Source of the DNA: Streptomyces sp. NBC_01217
GTDB taxonomy: Bacteria; Actinomycetota; Actinomycetes; Streptomycetales; Streptomycetaceae
Length of the DNA stretch: 64,000 nt
Direction of reading: 5' to 3'
NCBI RefSeq assembly: GCF_035994185.1
Contig: NZ_CP108538.1
Span: 2,294,001-2,358,000, forward strand
Positions 17,618-25,565 of this stretch are shown here, piece by piece. Below the pieces are notes generated by a model, which was not told the DNA's origin, did no database searches, and was given only the letters and a program-made list of their open reading frames with translations. A program made the translations under genes and the position numbers. The stretch's first letter is position 1, and each line of letters begins with the position of its first letter.

Positions 17618-18541
17618 GTGACGTACAGCAGCCGGGACCACGGGCGAAACGGCAGTCCGGTGATCCATGGCTTTCCGCATCTCGACACCGTCCGGTCCGC
17701 GATCACGGCGCTGTACCGGCGACTGTCGTACGACGGGGTCCACGGTTACGCCCCGAGCCTCGTCCCCGCCGACGCCGCGTTCTCCGACAACGACGATCTC
17801 CATCTCGGCGCCCAGCGGGTGGCGCGGGCCGTGGTCCAGCACCTGCGCCTGCCGGACGCCCGCGTGATCGTCGGCTTCCGGACGATGGAGCATGCCGCGA
17901 GCGTCGAACTCGCCGCAGGGCCCGAGTACTTCATCGAGCTGAACGACCGGTTCCGCACCCATCGCAGAGACATCGGCGCCGCGCTCTCGCACGAGGTCAT
18001 GCATGTGCTGCTGCACCGCCTCGGCCTGGAATTCCCCGGTACGCGCGACAACGAGATCCTCACCGACACCGCGACGACATATCTGGGCGCGGGCTGGCTG
18101 CTGCTGGACGCCTTCCGCGAGGACGCCGTGTCCAGCCAGAAGCTCGGCTATCTCACCCCGGAGGAGTTCGGATACGTCCTCGCCAAGCGGGCGTTCGCCT
18201 TCGACGAGGACCCCTCCCCGTGGTTCACGAGTCCACAGGCGTACACGGCGTACACGAAAGGGCGCGCCCAGGCTCTCCAGGACACCCGGCAGCCACCGCT
18301 CACGGCCGCGGGGTGGGCGGGCCGTCACCGTTACGCCAAGGACCGGCGGCACGCCCAGGAGCATCCGGGGACGGGGACGGCCCCGGGCCCCGCCACCCCG
18401 TACGCCTTCGAGAACGGCCCGCAGGGTCTCCGGGTCTCCTTCGCCTGCCCCACCTGCAATCAGCGCATTCGCGTTCCGGTGCGGGGGCGGGTGCGGGCCC
18501 GGTGCGGGTTGTGCCGGACGGTCCTGGACTGCACCACCTGA
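17618..18541 (+). CDS. putative zinc metalloprotease with C-terminal zinc ribbon
   Basis: A 307-residue protein not assigned to a named family. HEVMH (H125, E126, H129) is a zinc-protease motif. About 17 residues further on, DNEILTD offers E146 and D150, spacing like gluzincin proteases, where a later Glu is the third ligand. The C-terminus has a four-cysteine ribbon: C277, C280, C296 and C299. No signal peptide or membrane segment is seen, so it should be cytoplasmic. Start is the GTG at 17618 after a G-rich site. The gene stands alone beside the divergent trypsin gene. Confidence 0.75.
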   Translation: MTYSSRDHGRNGSPVIHGFPHLDTVRSAITALYRRLSYDGVHGYAPSLVPADAAFSDNDDLHLGAQRVARAVVQHLRLPDARVIVGFRTMEHAASVELAAGPEYFIELNDRFRTHRRDIGAALSHEVMHVLLHRLGLEFPGTRDNEILTDTATTYLGAGWLLLDAFREDAVSSQKLGYLTPEEFGYVLAKRAFAFDEDPSPWFTSPQAYTAYTKGRAQALQDTRQPPLTAAGWAGRHRYAKDRRHAQEHPGTGTAPGPATPYAFENGPQGLRVSFACPTCNQRIRVPVRGRVRARCGLCRTVLDCTT

Positions 18542-18612
18542 AGCAACCGGGGGCGCTGCCCCGGACCCCCGCTCCTCAATCGCCGGAGGGGCTTGATCCT
18601 GCCGGGCACGAT

Positions 18613-19551
18613 TCAGCCCCCCGCCCCGTACACCGGCCGTGCCGGCTCCGCCTGCGCGAGCAGTTTCCGGGTCGCCTCGCCCGCCTCCGCCGGTGACCAC
18701 CGGGCGCCCCGGTCCGCGGTGGGGCCGGGGCGCCAGCCCTGCATGACCGTGATGCGGCCGGCCTCCGTCTCGAAGACCCGGCCGGTCACCCCGTCGCTCG
18801 CCGCCGACCCGAGCCAGACCACCAGCGGGGACACGTTCCCGGGGGCCATCGCGTCGAACTCCCCCTCCCCCGGGGCCGTCATCGTCCGCGCGAACGTCCG
18901 CTCGGTCATCCGGGTCCGGGCGGCCGGGGCGATCGCGTTGACCTGGACCCCGTACCGGCTCGTCTCCGCGGCGGCGACGAGCGTGAGACCCACGATGCCC
19001 GCCTTCGCGGCGGAGTAGTTGCCCTGTCCGACGCTCCCGAGCAGCCCCGCACCGGAGCTGGTGTTGATCACCCGCGCGACCGGCGTGCGCCCCGCCTTCG
19101 CCTCGGCCCGCCAGTGCGCGGCCGCATGCCTCAACGGCAGGAAGTGGCCCTTGAGATGGACCCGCATCACCGCGTCCCAGTCGTCCTCGTCCAGATTCAC
19201 CAGCATCCGGTCCCGCAGGAATCCCGCGTTGTTGACCAGCGTGTCCAGCCGCCCGAAGGCCTCCAGCGCGGCCGTGACCAGCGATGCGGCCCCTTCCGTC
19301 GTGGCGACGTCCCCGCCGTGGGCGACCGCTTCGCCGCCCGCCGCCACGATTTCATCGGCCACCTGACGGGCCGGGTCCGCCGAGCCTGCGCCGCCGTCCG
19401 GGCCGACACCGAGATCGTTGACCACGACCTTCGCCCCCTCGGCGGCGAAGGCCAGCGCGTGGGCCCGGCCGAGCCCGCGCCCGGCACCCGTCACGATCAC
19501 GACGCGGCCCGCGCAGAGCCCCGTGCCGCGCCCGTCACTGTCTGCGGTCAT
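18613..19551 (-). CDS. steroid-locus short-chain dehydrogenase (Rv3548c-like)
   Basis: SDR of 312 residues with TGAGRGLGRAHALAFAAEGA, the long loop NDLGVGPDGG seen in MFE-2/17-beta-HSD4-type dehydrogenases, NNAG, and active-site Ser plus YSAAKAG. It resembles the SDR encoded next to echA20 in the mycobacterial HIP locus and is divergently transcribed from echA20 here too. It presumably oxidises a hydroxyacyl-CoA during C/D-ring breakdown; the exact step is not established. Its promoter shares the operator at 19598-19617. Confidence 0.85.
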   Translation of the reverse strand: MTADSDGRGTGLCAGRVVIVTGAGRGLGRAHALAFAAEGAKVVVNDLGVGPDGGAGSADPARQVADEIVAAGGEAVAHGGDVATTEGAASLVTAALEAFGRLDTLVNNAGFLRDRMLVNLDEDDWDAVMRVHLKGHFLPLRHAAAHWRAEAKAGRTPVARVINTSSGAGLLGSVGQGNYSAAKAGIVGLTLVAAAETSRYGVQVNAIAPAARTRMTERTFARTMTAPGEGEFDAMAPGNVSPLVVWLGSAASDGVTGRVFETEAGRITVMQGWRPGPTADRGARWSPAEAGEATRKLLAQAEPARPVYGAGG

Positions 19552-19597
19552 GACCCGTCTCCTTGTTGGCGATGCGGGGGCAGGCTGCTACCTTCCA

Positions 19598-19617
19598 CAC
19601 CTAACAAATGTTTGGTG
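19598..19617. promoter_or_regulatory. operator of the steroid CD-ring locus, copy 1
   Basis: Inverted repeat ACCTAACA-AA-TGTTTGGT (19599-19616), extended by one more C/G pair, between the divergent SDR and echA20 genes. The same repeat in the opposite arrangement is at 28258-28275. It is the best candidate for the KstR2-type TetR protein encoded at 26746. Confidence 0.65.
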
Positions 19618-19637
19618 GAAAGGTAGCTGATTCGCCC

Positions 19638-20381
19638 ATGGGTGTCTCCACCGCACGTCCCGGCAAGGGCATCTGTCTCCTCACGGTCGACTACCCGCCC
19701 GTCAACGCACTCCCGGTACGGGGCTGGTACGACCTCGCCGACGCCCTCCGCGCCGCGGGCCGCGATCCCGGGATCCGCTGTGTCGTGCTGGCCGCCGCCG
19801 GGCGCGGTTTCAACGCGGGCGTCGACATCAAGGAGATGCAGCGCGACACCGGGCACGACGTCCTGATCGGCGCCAACCGCGGCTGTTACGAGGCGTTCTC
19901 GGCGGTGTACGAGTGCGAGGTCCCGGTCGTCGCCGCGGTGAACGGCCACTGCCTCGGCGGCGGCATTGGTCTCGTCGGCAACGCGGACGCGATCGTGGCG
20001 AGCGACGACGCGACGTTCGGCCTGCCCGAGCTGGACCGGGGCGCGCTCGGCGCCGCGACCCATCTCGCCAGGCTCGTACCGCAGCACCTGATGCGCGCGC
20101 TGTACTACACCTCGCGCACCGCCACCGCCGCCGAACTGCACGCCCACGGCTCGGTCTGGAAGGTCGTACCCCGCGATGAACTCCTGGATACGGCAATGGA
20201 GTTGGCGGGCGAGATCGCCCGTAAAAACGGCTGTCTGATCCGGCTGGCCAAGGCCGCCATCAACGGGATCGACCCGGTGGACGTACGCCGCAGCTACCGC
20301 TTCGAGCAGGGCTTCACCTTCGAGGCCAACCTCGGCAAAGTCGCCGACCGCGTCCGCGGCACCTTCGGCAGGAAGACATGA
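19638..20381 (+). CDS. echA20: EchA20-type ring-cleaving crotonase (steroid D ring)
   Basis: Crotonase-fold hydrolase of 247 residues. In mycobacteria EchA20 hydrolyses a ring of the HIP-derived CoA ester, opening ring D. The segments VDYPPVNALP, GRGFNAGVDIKEMQRDTG, VNGHCLGGGIGLVGNAD and LDRGALGAATHLARLVPQHL follow the mycobacterial protein closely. The frame also has an ATG at 19608, but this lies inside the operator, and a start at 19638 aligns with the known N-terminus. The ribosome site is poor (AAAGG, 14 nt away). It heads the echA20-ipdA-ipdB-ipdC operon. Confidence 0.92.
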   Translation: MGVSTARPGKGICLLTVDYPPVNALPVRGWYDLADALRAAGRDPGIRCVVLAAAGRGFNAGVDIKEMQRDTGHDVLIGANRGCYEAFSAVYECEVPVVAAVNGHCLGGGIGLVGNADAIVASDDATFGLPELDRGALGAATHLARLVPQHLMRALYYTSRTATAAELHAHGSVWKVVPRDELLDTAMELAGEIARKNGCLIRLAKAAINGIDPVDVRRSYRFEQGFTFEANLGKVADRVRGTFGRKT

Positions 20382-20403
20382 GGAAGCGCGAGGAGGCATG
20401 ACC

Positions 20404-21273
20404 ATGACCGACAAGACCATGACGGCCGACGAGATCGTCTCCCGGCTCGGCAGCGGGATGACGATCGGCATCGGCGGCTGGGGCTCGCGCCGCAAGCCGA
20501 TGGCGCTGGTCCGGGCGCTGCTGCGTTCCGGGATCAACGACCTCACGGTGATCACGTACGGCGGCCCCGACGTCGGCCTGCTCGCCGCCGCCGGAAAGAT
20601 CCGCAAGCTGGTCACGGCCTTCGTCACGCTCGACTCGATCCCGCTCGAACCCCACTTCAGGGCGGCCCGCCAGCGCGGCGCGTTCGAGCTGATGGAGATC
20701 GACGAGGCGATGTTCATGTGGGGGCTGCACGCCGCCGCGAACCGGCTGCCGTTCCTCCCCGTCCGTGCCGGTATCGGTTCGGACGTGATGCGGGTCAACC
20801 CGGGCCTGCGCACGGTCACTTCGCCGTACGAGGACCGTGAGGAGTTCGTCGCGATGCCCGCCCTGCGGATGGACGCGGCACTGGTCCACATGAACCGCGC
20901 CGACCGGTTCGGCAACGGCCAGTACCTCGGCCCCGACCCGTACTTCGACGACCTGTTCTGCGAGGCCGCCGACACCGCGTACGTCTCCTGCGAACGTCTC
21001 GTGGAAACCGCCGAGTTGACCGGGAGCGCCGCCCCGCAGACCCTCCTCGTCAAGCGGCACTCCGTCACCGGCGTCGTCGAGACCCCGAACGGCGCGCACT
21101 TCACCTCCTGCGTCCCCGACCACCCGCGCGACGAGGCGTTCCAGAGGGCGTACGCGGCCGCGGCCGCCGACCCCGGTGCCTGGGCGGCCTTCGGCGACCG
21201 CTTCCTGCCCGCGGACGGCAACGAGAAGAGCTACCGGCTGGCCGTCGAGAACTGGCACGAGGAGCAGAAGTGA
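20404..21273 (+). CDS. ipdA: COCHEA-CoA hydrolase, alpha subunit
   Basis: CoA-transferase-fold subunit of 289 residues. In mycobacteria and rhodococci the IpdA-IpdB pair hydrolyses the last carbocyclic ring (COCHEA-CoA), opening steroid ring C. The N-terminal GSGMTIGIGGWGSRRKPMALVRAL glycine-rich segment and AMPALRMDAALVHMNRADRFGNGQ are typical of this group. Two ATGs lie close together; the one at 20404 is 7 nt after AGGAGG, while 20398 is only 1 nt from it and is less likely. It overlaps ipdB by 4 nt. Confidence 0.92.
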   Translation: MTDKTMTADEIVSRLGSGMTIGIGGWGSRRKPMALVRALLRSGINDLTVITYGGPDVGLLAAAGKIRKLVTAFVTLDSIPLEPHFRAARQRGAFELMEIDEAMFMWGLHAAANRLPFLPVRAGIGSDVMRVNPGLRTVTSPYEDREEFVAMPALRMDAALVHMNRADRFGNGQYLGPDPYFDDLFCEAADTAYVSCERLVETAELTGSAAPQTLLVKRHSVTGVVETPNGAHFTSCVPDHPRDEAFQRAYAAAAADPGAWAAFGDRFLPADGNEKSYRLAVENWHEEQK

Positions 21274-22010
21274 ACAACCGGACCGCCTCCCGCGCCGAGT
21301 ACTGCGTGATCGCCTGCGCCGATGCCTGGCGCGGCAACGGCGAGGTGCTCGCCAGCCCGATGGGGCTCATCCCGTCCGTCGGCGCCCGGCTCGCCAGACG
21401 CACCTTCTCGCCCGATCTGCTGCTCACCGACGGCGAGGCGCTGATCGTCGGCCCCGACGGCACGGCGGAGGGCTGGCTGCCGTACCGCCAGCACCTCACC
21501 ATGGTCACGGGCGGCAGACGTCACGTGATGATGGGGGCGAGCCAGATCGACCGGTTCGGCAACCAGAACATCTCCTGCATCGGCGACTGGGAACAGCCCG
21601 CCCGCCAGCTCCTCGGCGTACGCGGCGCCCCGGTCAACACCCTGAACAACCCGGTCAGTTACTGGATCCCCAAGCACTCCACCCGGGTCTTCGTCGAACG
21701 CGTCGACATGATCTGCGGAGTCGGCTACGACAGTGCCGCGGCGGCCGGGCCCTCGGCGACCCGCTACCACCGCATCCCGCGCGTCGTCACCGATCTCGGC
21801 GTCCTCGACTTCGCGACCCCGGACCACTCGATGCGCCTCGCCTCGCTGCACCCCGGCGTCACCGCCGACCAGGTCCGCGAGGCCACCGGTTTCGCGCTCA
21901 CGATCGCCGACGACGTCCCGTGCACCCGGGAGCCGACCGCCGCCGAGCTAGCCCTGATCCGCGAGGTCATCGACCCGAGCGGCACCCGGAACCGCGAGGT
22001 CCGGGTCTGA
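21270..22010 (+). CDS. ipdB: COCHEA-CoA hydrolase, beta subunit
   Basis: Partner subunit of IpdA, 246 residues, same fold. It carries CADAWRGNGEVLASPMGLIPSVGARLA at the N-terminus and QIDRFGNQNISCIGDW near the middle, both characteristic of IpdB. The GTG start at 21270 overlaps the ipdA stop (GTGA), so the two subunits are made in step. It ends with TGATG, overlapping ipdC by one base. Confidence 0.92.
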   Translation: MNNRTASRAEYCVIACADAWRGNGEVLASPMGLIPSVGARLARRTFSPDLLLTDGEALIVGPDGTAEGWLPYRQHLTMVTGGRRHVMMGASQIDRFGNQNISCIGDWEQPARQLLGVRGAPVNTLNNPVSYWIPKHSTRVFVERVDMICGVGYDSAAAAGPSATRYHRIPRVVTDLGVLDFATPDHSMRLASLHPGVTADQVREATGFALTIADDVPCTREPTAAELALIREVIDPSGTRNREVRV

Positions 22011-23086
22011 TGCGGACCGCGCTCACGGACCTCGTCGGCGTCCGCCACCCCCTCGTCCAGACCGGTATGGGCTGGGTCGCGGGCCCCCGCCTGGTCTCCG
22101 CCACGGCCCGGGCCGGCGCGCTCGGAATCCTGGCCTCCGCGACGATGACCACGGAGCAACTGCGGGCAGCGGTACGGGAGGTCAGATCCCGTACGGACGA
22201 GCCGTTCGGCGTCAATCTGCGCGCCGACGCCGGTGATGCCCGCGAGCGGGTGCGGATCATCGTCGACGAGGGCGTGAAGGTGGCGTCCTTCGCGCTGGCC
22301 CCCTCGAAGGAGCTCATCGCCGAACTGAAGGACGCGGGCGTGGTCGTGATCCCGTCGATCGGTGCCCGGCGCCATGCCGAGAAGGTCGCGGCGTGGGGTG
22401 CGGACGCGGTGATCGTGCAGGGCGGCGAGGGCGGCGGGCACACGGGCGAGGTGGCAACCACCGTGCTGCTGCCCCAGGTCGTCGACGCGGTCGGCATCCC
22501 GGTGATCGCGGCGGGCGGCTTCCACGACGGCCGGGGCCTGGTCGCGGCGCTGGCGTACGGGGCGGCTGGCATCGCGATGGGGACGCGGTTCCTGCTGACG
22601 TCGGACTCGACCGTGCCGGACGCGGTGAAGGCCCGCTATCTGGCGGCGGGCGTCAAGGACGTCACCCTCACCACGGCGGTGGACGGGCTCCCGCACCGGA
22701 TGCTGCGTACGGAGATGGTCGCCGCGCTGGAGAACGCGGGCCGGGTACGGGCGTTGGCCCAGGCGGTGCGCCGGGCTGCGGGCTTCAGGCGGATCTCGGG
22801 AACCGGCTGGTCCCGGATGGTGCGCGACGGTCTCGCGATGAAACACGGCAAGGACCTGTCCTGGAGCCAGGTACTGCTGGCAGCCAACACCCCGATGCTC
22901 CTGAAGGCGTCCATGGTCGACGGCCGCACGGATCTTGGCGTGATGGCATCGGGCCAGGTGGCAGGTCTGATCGAGGACCTGCCCAGCTGCGCGGAGCTGG
23001 TGGAACGGGTGATGGCGGAGGCCTGCGCGGCGCTGGACGCGGTGGCGGATGCGATGAACCCCCGTCCGGAACACGAGAAGCGGTGA
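22010..23086 (+). CDS. ipdC: flavin-dependent reductase IpdC (nitronate monooxygenase-like)
   Basis: A 358-residue flavoprotein of the nitronate monooxygenase fold. GMGWVAGPRLVSATARAGALG, the FMN phosphate region VQGGEGGGHTG and AAGGFHDGRGLVAALAYGAAGIAMGTRF are clear. In actinobacterial steroid degradation IpdC is an FMN-dependent enzyme required to introduce the double bond needed before ring D cleavage. Here it is last in the echA20 operon with a one-base overlap with ipdB. Annotation as a nitroalkane oxidase would be misleading in this context. Confidence 0.9.
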   Translation: MRTALTDLVGVRHPLVQTGMGWVAGPRLVSATARAGALGILASATMTTEQLRAAVREVRSRTDEPFGVNLRADAGDARERVRIIVDEGVKVASFALAPSKELIAELKDAGVVVIPSIGARRHAEKVAAWGADAVIVQGGEGGGHTGEVATTVLLPQVVDAVGIPVIAAGGFHDGRGLVAALAYGAAGIAMGTRFLLTSDSTVPDAVKARYLAAGVKDVTLTTAVDGLPHRMLRTEMVAALENAGRVRALAQAVRRAAGFRRISGTGWSRMVRDGLAMKHGKDLSWSQVLLAANTPMLLKASMVDGRTDLGVMASGQVAGLIEDLPSCAELVERVMAEACAALDAVADAMNPRPEHEKR

Positions 23087-23126
23087 CCGGACGAATCCGG
23101 TCACCGCTTCTCATACGTACGTACTG

Positions 23127-24803
23127 CTACGCGACCCTGCGGCCACGCCCTGCCGCAGCGCCACCGCGTCCCGCCCCGGAACCGGAACGCCCGGCACCGG
23201 AACGCCCGGCACCAGCACCGGCACCGCGTGCCTCACCGCTGCCCCGGCCGCCGCCCGCAGCGGAACCGGAACCCGCGCCACGGGCGGAACCGCCCGTACC
23301 CCGGCCCTCGCCGCCGCCCTGCCCGGCACCACCGCGCCGACCCCGGCCGCGGCTGCCCGAGCGGAAGCCCGTGCCACCCGCCGCGGCCCCGCCCGGCCGC
23401 GTGCGCGGCTTCGGCGGGGTCGGCTGCGGGACCTCGATGACGATCGCGACACCGGACGGTTCGCGGGCCCCGGTGATCCGGGTGAGCTCCTCGTCGCTGG
23501 ACTTGATCCGGGTGGTCCGCGGAGCGATGCCCGCATCGGCCATCAGCCGGGTCATCTCCCGCTTCTCCTCGGGCAGCACCAGGGTGACGACGCTGCCGGA
23601 CTCCCCGGCACGGGCGGTGCGCCCACCACGGTGGAGGTAGTCCTTGTGGTCGGTCGGCGGGTCCACGTTCACGACCAGGTCGAGGTCGTCGACATGGATG
23701 CCGCGCGCCGCCACATTCGTCGCGACGAGCGCGGTGACCTGGCCGTTCTTGAACTGGTCCAGCGTCCGGTTGCGCTGCGGCTGCGAACGTCCGCCGTGCA
23801 GGGCGGCAGCCCGTACACCGCTGGCGAGCAGCCGCTTGGCGAAGCGGTCGGCGGCGCGCTTGGTGTCCACGAACATGATCACGCGGCCGTCGCGGGCGGC
23901 GATCCTGGTGGCGACGGCCTTCTTGTCGGTCTCGTCGGCCACGTGCAGCACATGGTGCTCCATGGTGGTGACCGCACCCGCGGACGGGTCGACCGAGTGC
24001 ACGACGGGGTCGGTCAGGAACATCTTGACCAGCCGGTCGATGTTCTTGTCGAGCGTCGCGGAGAAGAGCATCCGCTGACCGTCGGGCTCGACCTGCTTGA
24101 GCAGGGCGACGACCTGCGGCATGAAGCCCATGTCGGCCATCTGGTCGGCCTCGTCGAGGACGGTGATGGCGACCTGGTCGAGGCGGCAGTCGCCGCGCTC
24201 GATGAGGTCCTTCAGCCGGCCGGGCGTGGCGACGAGCACCTCTGCGCCGCGGCGCAGCGTGCCGGACTGCTTGCTGATCGACATGCCGCCGACGACGGTG
24301 GCCAGGCGCAGGTTCACGGATGTCGCGTACGGCGTGAGCGCGTCGGTGACCTGCTGGGCGAGCTCGCGGGTCGGGACGAGAACCAGTGCGAGCGGGGCGC
24401 GCGGCTCGGCGCGCCGTCCGCCGGTGCGGGCCAGCAGCGCGAGGCCGAACGCAAGGGTCTTGCCGGAGCCGGTGCGGCCGCGGCCGAGGATGTCCCGGCC
24501 TGCGAGCGAGTTCGGCAGGGTGGCGCCCTGGATCGGGAACGGATCGGTGACGCCCTGCGCGGCAAGGGTTTTCAGCAGGGCTGCGGGCATGTCCAGCTCG
24601 GCGAACGCCTCGACGGCGGGCAGTGCGGGGGTCATGGTTTCGGGCAGGGCGAATTCACCCTGCGGCGGCGTGGCCCTGCGACGGGGCGACGCCTTGCCGG
24701 ATCCCTTGCCGGAACCCTTGGCGGTTGCCTGTGCCGGGGCCGTTCCGCGCCCCCTCGACGGGCGGTTGCGGGCGGATCGGTCCTGGCGTTCGGAGCGGGT
24801 CAT
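23127..24803 (-). CDS. DEAD-box RNA helicase with glycine/arginine-rich tail
   Basis: ATP-dependent RNA helicase of 558 residues. In order: basic low-complexity N-terminus, Q motif (PFPIQGA), Walker A GRGRTGSGKT around residue 108, PTRELAQQ, TPGR, DEAD, SAT, then the second RecA domain with ARGIHVDDLDLVVNVDPP and HRGGRTARAG. The last 100 residues are Gly, Arg, Ala and Ser with RG repeats, a typical RNA-binding tail. The start at 24803 has AGGAGG about 10 nt upstream; a longer frame to 24893 reads through 10-bp repeats and is rejected. With the cold-shock gene it probably serves RNA unwinding at low temperature. Confidence 0.92.
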   Translation of the reverse strand: MTRSERQDRSARNRPSRGRGTAPAQATAKGSGKGSGKASPRRRATPPQGEFALPETMTPALPAVEAFAELDMPAALLKTLAAQGVTDPFPIQGATLPNSLAGRDILGRGRTGSGKTLAFGLALLARTGGRRAEPRAPLALVLVPTRELAQQVTDALTPYATSVNLRLATVVGGMSISKQSGTLRRGAEVLVATPGRLKDLIERGDCRLDQVAITVLDEADQMADMGFMPQVVALLKQVEPDGQRMLFSATLDKNIDRLVKMFLTDPVVHSVDPSAGAVTTMEHHVLHVADETDKKAVATRIAARDGRVIMFVDTKRAADRFAKRLLASGVRAAALHGGRSQPQRNRTLDQFKNGQVTALVATNVAARGIHVDDLDLVVNVDPPTDHKDYLHRGGRTARAGESGSVVTLVLPEEKREMTRLMADAGIAPRTTRIKSSDEELTRITGAREPSGVAIVIEVPQPTPPKPRTRPGGAAAGGTGFRSGSRGRGRRGGAGQGGGEGRGTGGSARGAGSGSAAGGGRGSGEARGAGAGAGRSGAGRSGSGAGRGGAAAGRGRRVA

Positions 24804-24820
24804 ACGGAATTGCCCTCCTG

Positions 24821-24886
24821 GGGGATTCCTGAGGAGTCCTGGGGATTCCTGGGAACTGCTTGGGGACTGCTGGGGAGCGCTGTGGG
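24821..24886 (-). repeat. degenerate 10-bp tandem repeat in helicase leader
   Basis: On the plus strand units read GGGGATTCCT, GAGGAGTCCT, GGGGATTCCT, GGGAACTGCT, TGGGGACTGC, TGGGGAGCGC and so on, about six and a half copies with a 10-bp period. They lie just upstream of the helicase ribosome site, in its likely 5' leader. Confidence 0.6.
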
Positions 24887-24923
24887 ACGGCACGCTTCTT
24901 CGTCATGCCCCGGGGACAGCACA

Positions 24924-24960
24924 AGCCGGGACCCGCACCTTCACGGTGCGGGCCCCGGCT
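24924..24960 (-). terminator. terminator after the cold-shock gene
   Basis: Strong hairpin with 16-bp arms and a four-base loop: AGCCGGGACCCGCACC (24924-24939) pairs with GGTGCGGGCCCCGGCT (24945-24960), one mismatch. It lies 20 bp past the cold-shock stop and separates it from the helicase gene on the same strand. Confidence 0.85.
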
Positions 24961-24980
24961 GCGAGGTACGCGTCCGGCAA

Positions 24981-25184
24981 TTAGGCCGGGACGATGTTCT
25001 CCGCCTGCGGGCCCTTCTGGCCCTGCGTGACGTCGAAGGAGACCTTCTGGCCCTCCTGGAGCTCACGGAAGCCCGAGGTGGCGATGTTGGAGTAGTGGGC
25101 GAAGACGTCGGCGCCGCCGCCGTCCTGCTCGATGAAGCCGAAGCCCTTTTCCGAGTTGAACCACTTCACGGTTCCAGTAGCCAT
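24981..25184 (-). CDS. cold-shock protein, CspA family
   Basis: Single OB-fold nucleic-acid chaperone of 67 residues. RNP1 is KGFGFIEQ and RNP2 is DVFAHYSNI, after the family start [14 protein letters not shown]. It binds single-stranded RNA and prevents unwanted structure. An AGGAGAAT site precedes the ATG. The leader is long (see the hairpin at 25283-25313), as is usual for csp genes. It sits inside the steroid locus but has no functional link to it. Confidence 0.96.
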   Translation of the reverse strand: MATGTVKWFNSEKGFGFIEQDGGGADVFAHYSNIATSGFRELQEGQKVSFDVTQGQKGPQAENIVPA

Positions 25185-25282
25185 GTCATTCTCCTAAAAG
25201 AGGTGCAGTGCCGGAAATCCGCACTTTACGAATTCCAAGTCGCCGCATTGAGCCCCACCCGGAGAAAGCCGGAAAACAATAA

Positions 25283-25313
25283 TGCGCCTGAGGAAGCATT
25301 CCCGTCAGGCGCA
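25283..25313 (-). promoter_or_regulatory. attenuator-like hairpin in the cold-shock leader
   Basis: Perfect 9-bp inverted repeat TGCGCCTGA (25283-25291) and TCAGGCGCA (25305-25313) with a 13-nt loop. In the csp transcript it is followed by UUAUUGUUUU, so it has the look of an intrinsic terminator about 100 nt before the start codon. It could attenuate transcription or act as a temperature-responsive element. Confidence 0.5.
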
Positions 25314-25527
25314 CATAAAGTTCATGGGTACCAAAACTGCAACACGGCAACCGTAGCACGATCTGCCGGTCGGGGGTGGGACACGCCGCGCCGCCGGTCG
25401 GCGAATTTTCTGCCCGGACCCTTGGGGTAACTGGCCCGGAGCGAGTTGAGAACCGTGCCGAAACTCGTCTCGAAGCCCTGTCGGAGCGCTTGGGCGCCCT
25501 GGTCGGGGGCCGGGGCACGGGCCGGGA

Positions 25528-25548
25528 CGGGGCCAGTGCGGGGCCCCG
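25528..25548 (-). terminator. possible fadA6 terminator
   Basis: CGGGGCC (25528-25534) and GGCCCCG (25542-25548) form a 7-bp GC stem with a 7-nt loop, 17 bp past the fadA6 stop. No U-run follows. Confidence 0.4.
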
Positions 25549-25565
25549 CCGGAGCCGGTCCGGGG

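Larger units (their letters stand above)
25185..25565. other. intergenic region, csp leader and fadA6 3' end
   Basis: No gene was found in these 381 bp. On the minus strand it holds the cold-shock leader with an internal hairpin at 25283-25313. A possible promoter lies at about 25340-25370, where the minus strand reads TTGCCGTGTTGCAGTTTTGG. It also holds a likely fadA6 terminator at 25528-25548. The part next to csp (about 25200-25370) is much richer in A and T than its surroundings. Confidence 0.6.

Noticed and set aside
19608..19637. ATG start at 19608 for echA20
   Set aside because: It falls inside the inverted-repeat operator and adds ten residues absent from the mycobacterial protein.
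22010..23086. Annotation as nitronate monooxygenase
   Set aside because: Position between ipdB and the rest of the steroid locus, with a one-base overlap, makes the IpdC role far more likely.
23127..23420. Repeated GC-rich segments considered as a DNA repeat element
   Set aside because: They encode the Gly/Arg/Ala-rich tail of the helicase, and the repetition follows codons.
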